The position numbers were made by a program, and so were the translations under genes. A stretch of 7,437 nucleotides of DNA from Candidatus Babeliales bacterium (GTDB taxonomy: Bacteria > Babelota > Babeliae > Babelales > CAZZPM01), in contig JAESUJ010000085.1 in NCBI GenBank assembly GCA_016763165.1, positions 1 through 7,437 of the forward strand. The letters run 5' to 3'. The notes beneath the pieces were generated by a model. That model was not told the DNA's origin. It was given only the letters and a program-made list of their open reading frames with translations, and did not search any database. Position 1 is the first letter of the stretch. The number at the start of each line of letters is the position of its first letter. This document shows positions 1-5,075 of the stretch, piece by piece.

Positions 1-283
1 ATCAAATAATTCAACATACATTTCGTCTATAATTTCTTTTTTTTTTATGATCAACGGAAACTGTTTTTTGAAGAACGATTTTTGAAACATCTTCCCACAT
101 AACTGATTGAATTTCTGCAAATATAGCAGATATTCTCCATTTGCCATTTGTTTTAATGTAGGTTAATTCATCTTTATCAAAGGTAGTTTTTTCTTCTTCT
201 AAAAATGCAGCTATAGCTTGTGGTAAGAATAGTGCAGATTCCAATATAGCTAAGCCTGTCATTAAGTATATTATGTATGGAGA
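1..283 (-). pseudogene. 3' part of a twice-frameshifted paralogue of the neighbouring exported-protein gene; runs off the left edge
   Basis: This stretch continues the gene that begins at 672 but in other frames. From about base 283 down to base 47 one frame encodes a product whose residues match, almost without gaps, residues 168-240 of the intact neighbour (1600-665): YLMTGLAILESA against YLLKGFAGATVA, then KDELTY against KDGFTY, and MWEDVSKIVLQK against LWKNVKTITLKK. In its own frame it ends at 11-13 after a run of 10 A (37-46 on the plus strand read as T). Past that run another frame reads IDEMYVELFD, matching ITNKMYVELYD of the neighbour, and is still open at base 1. An independent gene starting at the ATG at 262-260 is possible but has no ribosome binding site. 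I read it as the back half of a broken gene. Function unknown; the matching part of the intact copy looks like a membrane helix followed by a small beta-rich domain. Confidence 0.72.
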
Positions 284-672
284 TCATCTTCTGTAACAGG
301 GTCGAATATAATGTAAGGAAGAAAACGATATGAACCATAACAGCTGAAAAAAGCTAAGAATCCTGCGAGAGCTAATCGAACTTTTTGACCTGGTTCAGAA
401 ACTTTAAATTCTGATGGTTTTTGTTTTATTTGGGTTATGAACTCATTGATCGAATGATACGGTCTAAAGAGATCTTTTGCATGGAATGAATTTTTATAGT
501 TTTTGCATGAACTTTCTATTATTTTGTCTATTTGATCGACTTTTGTTCCAACTTTAAGTAAGTTCCCACGAAAAGTTGGAATATTCTTTGTGAGATCTGC
601 CGCTCCATAAGAGCTAGATAGCGCGATCAAGAGTAAAAGTGATAAGACTTTCAATATTTGTTTTTTATTCAT
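271..672 (-). CDS. N-terminal fragment (133 aa) of the paralogous exported protein, unknown family
   Basis: The open frame starts at ATG 672-670 and stops at 271-273. Residues 1-23 form a clear signal peptide: MNKK, a leucine-rich core, then SSSYGA, with likely cleavage after SYG or GAA. The rest aligns with the intact upstream gene: KVDQIDKIIESS against KKISEIDTVVQD, KQKPSEFKVSE against ENRPSEFTISE, and a hydrophobic segment (residues about 98-122) where the intact protein has its first membrane-like helix. It ends VTEDDLHT, and the family match then continues one frame away near base 283, which fits loss of one base. The first 8 bases overlap the end of the upstream gene and I see no Shine-Dalgarno sequence, so translation probably depends on coupling. 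It lacks about 45 residues that the paralogue has after its signal peptide. Whether the 133-residue product is made and stable is unknown; I recognise no named family. Confidence 0.65.
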   Translation of the reverse strand: MNKKQILKVLSLLLLIALSSSYGAADLTKNIPTFRGNLLKVGTKVDQIDKIIESSCKNYKNSFHAKDLFRPYHSINEFITQIKQKPSEFKVSEPGQKVRLALAGFLAFFSCYGSYRFLPYIIFDPVTEDDLHT

Positions 673-1600
673 AGATTACTTTGGTAGAAAGCTGAATTTC
701 AATAGACTCTGGAGAGCAGTTGTCATGTTCTGCTTTGTAGCGAGTGACAAGATTAAGAAAAAGAAGTGCGTTTTTATGATTGCTATGACTTAGAAGAATA
801 TCATTGCTATTGCAGAGGAGTTGTTCATTTTTATCGTATAGCTCGACATACATTTTATTTGTAATTTTATTTGTGTCACAATCAATGAAAATGAATTTTT
901 TAAGAGTAATTGTTTTAACATTTTTCCATAAAATTTCTTGAGGTTTTTTTACAAAGTTGATCGTACGAAAGATGCTGTTGTTGTAATAGGTAAAGCCATC
1001 TTTACTAAATATAGTTCTTGGTTTATTTACAAAATTAGCTATAAGATCTTGTATGCAATATGCAACTGTGGCTCCAGCAAACCCCTTGAGTAGGTAGTTG
1101 TAACTTGTTATCAATGAAGTATCAGCATCTGTTGCTTTAGGCATTTGATAACAAAGAAGTGGAATCATGCAAAGTTCAATAAGAACGCGCAAGTCTACGT
1201 TTTCAGAAATAGTAAACTCTGAGGGTCTGTTTTCTAGCCGCTCTATGATGGATTTGTATGATGGAGCATGATAATTCTTTCCATTTTTGAACTGAACATT
1301 TGTATAACCATCATATGAATCTTGTACAACTGTATCTATTTCGCTTATTTTTTTTTCTACTATAGGCAGACTAGCAGAGAAAAATTGTGGAATAGTATCA
1401 TTAAAGTTGGGTATTGTTTTTTTTTGAGAAATGGAAGACTGTATAAGTATCAGAGATAAATTCTTGTAAAAAGTTTGATGAATAGAAGTGGTGGGACTGG
1501 TTTCTATTAGATCAATGGTACTTGTTTCTGCTCCATAAGCTAGAGAATTAGCCATCAATATTAAAATGGATAATCTTCTCAATATTAGCTTTATATTCAT
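665..1600 (-). CDS. Exported or membrane-anchored protein of unknown family, intact paralogue (311 aa)
   Basis: I do not recognise this as a named family. The chosen start (ATG 1600-1598) follows a strong ribosome binding site (AGGGGG, 7 bases upstream) and begins directly with a signal peptide, MNIKLILRR plus a hydrophobic core ending in SLAYGAE (residues 1-24). An in-frame ATG at 1651 would add MHNNNNNNN plus nine more residues encoded by a trinucleotide repeat; it has no comparable site and would bury the signal peptide. Residues 25-135 are polar and variable. Residues about 137-153 and 169-189 are hydrophobic and could form a membrane hairpin. Residues 195-290 (IFSKDGFTYY, ILWKNVKTITLKK, KMYVELYDKNEQLL, then a terminal helix) have the rhythm of a small beta-barrel plus helix like the bacterial PH-like domains; this fold call is inference. 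The run of 9 A coding for SQKKT leaves the frame intact. A broken tandem copy follows, overlapping by 8 bases. Confidence 0.8.
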   Translation of the reverse strand: MNIKLILRRLSILILMANSLAYGAETSTIDLIETSPTTSIHQTFYKNLSLILIQSSISQKKTIPNFNDTIPQFFSASLPIVEKKISEIDTVVQDSYDGYTNVQFKNGKNYHAPSYKSIIERLENRPSEFTISENVDLRVLIELCMIPLLCYQMPKATDADTSLITSYNYLLKGFAGATVAYCIQDLIANFVNKPRTIFSKDGFTYYNNSIFRTINFVKKPQEILWKNVKTITLKKFIFIDCDTNKITNKMYVELYDKNEQLLCNSNDILLSHSNHKNALLFLNLVTRYKAEHDNCSPESIEIQLSTKVIYE

Positions 1601-1623
1601 TTTAGTCCCCCTGTTTCTAAATG

Positions 1624-1647
1624 TATTATTATTATTATTATTATTAT
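1624..1647. repeat. Perfect trinucleotide repeat (ATT/AAT), about 8 units
   Basis: The plus strand reads TAT repeated eight times, that is AAT repeats on the coding strand of the gene starting at 1600. The tract sits 24 to 47 bases upstream of the preferred start codon, in the leader or promoter region. If translation began at 1651 instead, the tract would encode seven consecutive Asn. Unit-number changes would keep the frame but would alter promoter or leader spacing. Confidence 0.9.
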
Positions 1648-1701
1648 GCAATTTTACAAAAAGAGCAACTGGGCAAGGCTAAAATAGGGGGGAAATGAAT
1701 G

Positions 1702-2193
1702 TTATTTCTTATTTTTTAATAGAAATCGATCTTTTGTGTGTGAAAATCCAAAATCAAGCAGAAGGTGTGATAAGCAGCCGATTATGAAGTAGCTACCGAT
1801 GAAGAAGGTAATTGAAGGGGATATATCTTTGTAAATGGTGATAAAGCCACATGCTGCAGTAGTTAGAGCTATTAAAAAGAGTGGGTGGTGCATAATTCCA
1901 CGATGATGGACAACAAGAGGAAAAATGCTCAAGGGCGCACAGATCAAGAGTTCATGCCAGCTGTTCATGAAAATGGCAATAACAAAAAAGAGAAAAAGTG
2001 CTTGGTATAAAGTCATCTGAATCATACTTTTAGTATCAATGTCAGGGAATAAAGAGCCTATCAGTGTTGCACAAAAGGCGACAAAAATAAGTGAAGGGCT
2101 TTCTGGGGAAGCTTGTAAAATTGATGGTCCCCAGTGATACAGGGCTAAGAAGCTGACAGTTCCACCAAGTAGATGTTGTCTATATCCAGGCAT
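1702..2193 (-). CDS. YdjM/DUF457-type inner-membrane metal-dependent hydrolase (163 aa)
   Basis: A small multi-pass membrane protein with the conserved polar residues of the YdjM/DUF457 family of membrane-bound putative metal-dependent hydrolases. In order: His7 in YRQHLLGG, the acidic motif LFPDIDT (Asp51, Asp53), HHRGIMHHPLF (residues 96-106) and a C-terminal SHLLLDF (His143, Asp147). These would form a metal site at the membrane face. Four or so hydrophobic segments lie at about 12-24, 35-48, 61-77, 83-95, 104-120 and 127-146. I chose ATG 2193-2191 because GGAG lies 6 bases upstream; a TTG at 2205 is in frame but lies over that site. The substrate is not known for most of the family. In E. 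coli the ydjM gene is LexA-controlled, but no SOS box is evident here. It stands alone, about 100 bases before the exported-protein pair. Confidence 0.85.
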   Translation of the reverse strand: MPGYRQHLLGGTVSFLALYHWGPSILQASPESPSLIFVAFCATLIGSLFPDIDTKSMIQMTLYQALFLFFVIAIFMNSWHELLICAPLSIFPLVVHHRGIMHHPLFLIALTTAACGFITIYKDISPSITFFIGSYFIIGCLSHLLLDFGFSHTKDRFLLKNKK

Positions 2194-2405
2194 AATTTTC
2201 TCCAAATATTTTATATATTTAAAAGTTTAAAATAAGAACTCTCTGGTAATCAACAAAAAAAGAGCATGTTTAGAGTTTCATTGAATTTTGCAGAATACTC
2301 CTCGTTTTTTAAGACCGTGGATGAATGCCCACCATTTTGTTTTTCAGGTAGAAAAATAAAAATTACGATTGATACATTTGAGACAATTATAGAGTAAGGT
2401 TTTAC
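2194..2405. other. Intergenic gap with a possible gene remnant, 2250-2405 minus strand
   Basis: No complete gene is visible in these 212 bases. On the minus strand, the frame directly after the spoIID-like stop (2406-2408) stays open for 51 codons to a TGA at 2250-2252. Its product includes FLPEKQNGGHSSTV followed by an amphipathic NEEYSAKFNETLNMLFF. That composition looks more like protein than random AT-rich DNA and resembles the His-loop and last helix of alpha/beta hydrolases, but the match is only by eye. It has no start codon with a ribosome binding site. The part nearest the YdjM-type gene (2194-2249) is very AT-rich and should hold that gene's promoter; TATAAAAT-like sequence is present without a convincing -35 box. 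I see no strong terminator hairpin with a T-run for the upstream operon. Confidence 0.4.
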
Positions 2406-3620
2406 TTATTTTATTTTTGAAAGTAGAGAAAGTTTTGTTTTTGGAAAATAGTAAGCAAGGATTTTTTTATAATCATAGTTTTTGTTTACCATTGCTCGTG
2501 CTCCATGTTGACAGAGTCCAAGTCCATGTCCAAATCCCTTGCCTTTAAAGGTAAGGATGTCACCTTTCTGTTTGAGGGTAAAAAATTTACTTCTTAGCCC
2601 ATTCCCCAAGCAGTTTTTAATTTTATGAGTAGCAAGTTTTATGTTTCCTGCTCGTCCTCTGTATTCAAGGTAGTTAACAGAGCCTGCTGCATCATGATCT
2701 ATGACTTGTAATTTTTTTAAAGGGCCACAAGGACGTACTTTTGATTTCAAAGATGTTGCAAGTAAACTTTGAGTAAGGTCATGTAAAGAACAGTTGTATT
2801 TCCATCGATAGAGAGAAAAATTTTTACAAAATGTACAGCGATACGATCGTTTGAGATAAGGCGCCTTTGAGAAGTCAATGGTATCAAGCTTGCTTGGAAT
2901 TATGCCACCACAGCATGCATCAAACATGGTTAGTGCAGCTCTGTTTTCATGAGTTATTATCAAATCTTTTGTTTCTTCAATAGCTTGTCTTAGATGGTCA
3001 TAGTTGTGAGTTCCATCGTATCGTTGATGAAAAATATTATTTTTTATATCGTAAACAGCCTGTTTATTTTTAGCTTCATTCATGCAGCGTGCTGCAAATG
3101 TTCGGGTTGCTACAGCTTGTACTTTTTGCATTTCATTAGGCCAGTGAGCATAGCTTTCATACAGAAGAACTGAGTAGACATATTCCTCAAGAGGAAGAGT
3201 GTTTATCAGGTAGTAGGATTTTTTGTGTTTGTCGATATGAATTGTGCAGTTTCCATAATACTGTTTATCATTGATAGTTATGGGGCTTTTTTTTCGTGGT
3301 GTTATGGTGATTGTTTGAGCATTAGAAAGAACGCTCTGTTTAGGAATCTTTTTGTTTGATATTAATGAGGGCTTGGTATGAAGGAGGAAGCTTCCATTTT
3401 GTCCTTCAATTAATAAACAAGGATGTTCTTCTAAAAAAGGCTTGGACTTTTTAGAGTGGGGAATTATTATAAAACCGTCTGGTGCATGGATAGTTAAATG
3501 CATTTTGTTGGGTGCTTCAACTTTATCGAGCAAAACTCGAATTTCTGCTAAAGAATTTGCAGATGCACCCTGAATAAAAAAAACAAAAAAATAAAAAATT
3601 GCTGCATGCATAATTATCAT
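2406..3620 (-). CDS. SpoIID/LytB-domain exported protein, putative peptidoglycan lytic transglycosylase (404 aa)
   Basis: Members of this family cleave glycan strands, preferably ones stripped of peptide stems; SpoIID does this in Bacillus engulfment, and LytB is an amidase enhancer. Residues 1-22 are a signal peptide (hydrophobic core, GASA then NS), so the protein acts outside the inner membrane. The SpoIID domain starts near residue 140 with TLPLEEYVYSVLLYES; Glu155 aligns with the catalytic Glu, followed by WPNEMQKVQAVATRTFAA. Then come MFDACCGG (233-239, matching the usual SSCGG), APYLKR, YRW, and the C-terminal GKGFGHGLGLCQHGA (360-374) with YYFP near 390. A CxxxC pair (Cys261, Cys265) lies where the Clostridium enzyme binds zinc, as I recall it. 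The start ATG overlaps the RNase HI stop as TAATG and has no obvious Shine-Dalgarno, so translation is likely coupled; an ATG three codons later is an alternative. No sporulation genes are nearby, so a vegetative wall role is likely. Confidence 0.88.
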   Translation of the reverse strand: MIIMHAAIFYFFVFFIQGASANSLAEIRVLLDKVEAPNKMHLTIHAPDGFIIIPHSKKSKPFLEEHPCLLIEGQNGSFLLHTKPSLISNKKIPKQSVLSNAQTITITPRKKSPITINDKQYYGNCTIHIDKHKKSYYLINTLPLEEYVYSVLLYESYAHWPNEMQKVQAVATRTFAARCMNEAKNKQAVYDIKNNIFHQRYDGTHNYDHLRQAIEETKDLIITHENRAALTMFDACCGGIIPSKLDTIDFSKAPYLKRSYRCTFCKNFSLYRWKYNCSLHDLTQSLLATSLKSKVRPCGPLKKLQVIDHDAAGSVNYLEYRGRAGNIKLATHKIKNCLGNGLRSKFFTLKQKGDILTFKGKGFGHGLGLCQHGARAMVNKNYDYKKILAYYFPKTKLSLLSKIK

Positions 3621-4138
3621 TAATAGTGAGAAATAAGTTTTTTGAATTCAACTGGTAGCTCTGCTCTGTTATCAATTCCCTTGTTGGCTTCAGCATCAGC
3701 AATGCTATTTTTTTCTCGAGGAACATGCTGAAAGGTGCAAGTGAATCCCATTTTTAATGTTGCAATAAGAGGAGCAAGGGCTTTAATAAATGGATTTTTA
3801 ATAGCATATTCTCCACGCATTTGCTTTACCAGTAAAAGAGAGTCAGATCGAATAATTACTCTATTTTGTTCTTTGTTTGCAATTTTTTTTAAATGAAACA
3901 GTGCTAAGGCAAGAGCAAGGTATTCGGCCTGATTATTTGTTTTAATACCCAAAAATCCATTTGTGTGGAGAATATCTTTATTATTGGAAGAAAGCCAAAC
4001 TCCAACACCAGAAGGGCCTGGGTTGCCACGTGATGCTCCATCAATATAAATAATAATAGGAGCTACTTGTTCTGTTTTAGAATTGGTTGAGTTCCCTTGA
4101 TGTTCTGGAAATATAGATGTTTGGGTAGTTGGCTTCAT
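3620..4138 (-). CDS. rnhA: Ribonuclease HI family protein (172 aa)
   Basis: RNase HI cuts the RNA strand of RNA-DNA hybrids, clearing R-loops and primers in the cytoplasm. The four acidic residues of the active site are all visible: Asp33 in YIDGASRGNPGPSG, Glu72 in NNQAEYLAL, Asp99 in IRSDSLLLVKQ and Asp148 in NSIADAEAN, with the supporting His138 in FQHVPREKN. The pattern is closest to the short YpdQ-like or archaeal-type bacterial RNase HI proteins, which lack the basic protrusion of the E. coli enzyme. The first 27 residues are a polar, Thr/Asn/Gln-rich extension without similarity to the domain; no better internal start is visible. The gene begins 1 base after the stop of the zinc-ribbon gene, and its stop overlaps the next start (TAATG), so it is the middle of a three-gene operon. 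No clear Shine-Dalgarno precedes it, which again suggests coupled translation. Confidence 0.93.
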   Translation of the reverse strand: MKPTTQTSIFPEHQGNSTNSKTEQVAPIIIYIDGASRGNPGPSGVGVWLSSNNKDILHTNGFLGIKTNNQAEYLALALALFHLKKIANKEQNRVIIRSDSLLLVKQMRGEYAIKNPFIKALAPLIATLKMGFTCTFQHVPREKNSIADAEANKGIDNRAELPVEFKKLISHY

Positions 4139-4139
4139 T

Positions 4140-4895
4140 TTATTTTAATTCTGCTGTTATCTGATTTTCTTTGATGGTTGCTGTCGGTTTTTCTTCATCA
4201 GCTCGATAGATAAATCGATAGCAATTGCGACAAATGATTAAAGCATCACGCTTAAGGTTCGATATTTCTTGTCGTGGAATGCTATAAAAACAGGCGCTGC
4301 AATGCGTACTTGATAAAGGAATGATAGGGTCGTCAACAAGTAGTCTCATACGTGTGTATTTAGTAAGCCATTTTTCAGGAACAACTTTTGATGCTTCTAT
4401 ACGCTCTTTTTCTAATTCGTCTAATTGTTCTGTTAATGAAGATAAGCTTTGTTCACGCTCTATTTTTTCTGCTACGAGAGTCTTATGTTTTTCTATATAT
4501 CCAGGAAGATCTTGAGCAAGTTTTTTCTCTGTGCCTTCAAGATCATGCCAAACTTTGATAATTACATCATCAAGGAGCAGTCTTTTATCAGATACGAGAA
4601 TAAGTTCTTTATTTTTTAGTTCGTATTCTTTAGTCGACTTGATATTATTAAGACTTTCTCTAATGGAAATTTCTTGATCGCGCAAACTTTGTGATTCAAG
4701 TTCTTCTATGTTGACTGTTTTCTTTGCAGCTTCTTTTGCTTGATGAAGATTATCTATTTGATCAGATGCACCAACAAGAGCTTTTTTAGTCTCTTCAATT
4801 TCATTTGCTCTTTTTTCCATTTGTTGCATTAAGGCTCTAATAGACGTATCTATAGAAACAAGTTTTTTCAGTTGAGGAATTAGTAAGTTGTTCAT
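4140..4895 (-). CDS. Coiled-coil protein with C4 zinc ribbon, CT398/DUF164 type (251 aa)
   Basis: The first 170 residues are charged and heptad-like, with long Glu/Lys/Gln/Leu stretches, and fold most likely as an antiparallel coiled-coil hairpin. Near the turn is NIKSTKEYELKNKELIL (84-100), the hallmark of this family (usually NVRTNREY...). The C-terminal part has a four-cysteine zinc ribbon: HCSAC (Cys199, Cys202) and ICRNC (Cys222, Cys225), 19 residues apart, followed by RFIYR. The family is widespread (Chlamydia CT398 and many others). For the chlamydial protein, links to the type III apparatus and sigma-54 have been proposed, but a general function is not settled. The start is firm: AAGGAG lies 4 bases before the ATG at 4895. 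It lies 35 bases downstream of the tRNA with no room for a good promoter, so it is probably co-transcribed with that tRNA, and RNase HI follows after 1 base. Confidence 0.87.
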   Translation of the reverse strand: MNNLLIPQLKKLVSIDTSIRALMQQMEKRANEIEETKKALVGASDQIDNLHQAKEAAKKTVNIEELESQSLRDQEISIRESLNNIKSTKEYELKNKELILVSDKRLLLDDVIIKVWHDLEGTEKKLAQDLPGYIEKHKTLVAEKIEREQSLSSLTEQLDELEKERIEASKVVPEKWLTKYTRMRLLVDDPIIPLSSTHCSACFYSIPRQEISNLKRDALIICRNCYRFIYRADEEKPTATIKENQITAELK

Positions 4896-4906
4896 GACTC
4901 TCCTTG
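4896..4906 (-). promoter_or_regulatory. Strong Shine-Dalgarno for the zinc-ribbon gene
   Basis: The coding strand reads AAGGAGAGTC directly before the ATG. It is the best ribosome binding site in the operon; the two downstream genes have none and abut or overlap their predecessors, so ribosomes probably load here and pass on by coupling. Confidence 0.75.
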
Positions 4907-4930
4907 TGAGGATACAAAGAATTTGATTTT

Positions 4931-5007
4931 TGGTGGGCCCACCTGGACTCGAACCAGGGATCTTTCGGTTATGAGCCGACTGCTCTAACCAACTGAGCTA
5001 TGGGCCC
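4931..5007 (-). tRNA. tRNA with CAU anticodon, elongator type: tRNA-Met or lysidine-modified tRNA-Ile2
   Basis: A complete cloverleaf of 77 bases including an encoded CCA. The acceptor stem is GGGCCCA paired with TGGGCCC, the discriminator is A, the D arm is GCTC-AGTTGGTTA-GAGC, the anticodon loop is CTCATAA (anticodon at 4973-4971), and the T arm has the usual GGTTCGAGTCC. It is not the initiator: base pair 1-72 is G-C, and the three G-C pairs at the bottom of the anticodon stem are missing. CAU elongator tRNAs read AUG as Met, or AUA as Ile after TilS turns C34 into lysidine. The C4-G69 and C5-G68 pairs and the close match of the D and anticodon arms to the Bacillus Ile2 tRNA as I recall it favour Ile2 somewhat. 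Pair 27-43 is a G-A mismatch. It lies between gap and the zinc-ribbon operon, same strand. Confidence 0.95.
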
Positions 5008-5023
5008 GCCAAATTGTTGATTG

Positions 5024-5063
5024 AGTTGTAAAAACTATTTTATAAAAAACAATTCTTACAACT
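5024..5063. repeat. Inverted repeat between gap and the tRNA: 11-base arms, 18-base loop
   Basis: Arms AGTTGTAAAAA (5024-5034) and TTCTTACAACT (5053-5063) pair over 11 positions with one G-T wobble. The hairpin lies just after the gap stop. It is AT-rich and is not followed by a T-run in either direction, so it would be a weak terminator at best. It overlaps the likely promoter of the tRNA, so it may instead mark a regulatory site or be incidental. Confidence 0.5.
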
Positions 5064-5068
5064 TTCAA
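5037..5068 (-). promoter_or_regulatory. Likely sigma-70-type promoter for the tRNA and zinc-ribbon/rnhA/spoIID-like operon
   Basis: On the minus strand TTGAAA (5068-5063) and TATAAA (5044-5039, within TATAAAAT) are separated by 18 bases, each one mismatch from consensus. Initiation near 5031 would leave a leader of about 24 bases before the mature tRNA end at 5007. No other candidate of this quality lies between here and the zinc-ribbon gene, which supports a shared transcript. In AT-rich DNA such matches also occur by chance. Confidence 0.45.
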
Positions 5069-5075
5069 AATTATA

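Noticed and set aside
1694..1786. Plus-strand reading frame of 30 codons with an AGGGGGG before its ATG, antisense to the end of the YdjM-type gene
   Set aside because: The G-run is placed well but the frame is short, has no protein character and lies opposite a convincing gene.
4321..4515. Plus-strand open frame inside the zinc-ribbon gene
   Set aside because: It mirrors the coiled-coil coding sequence on the other strand and has no ribosome binding site or family features.
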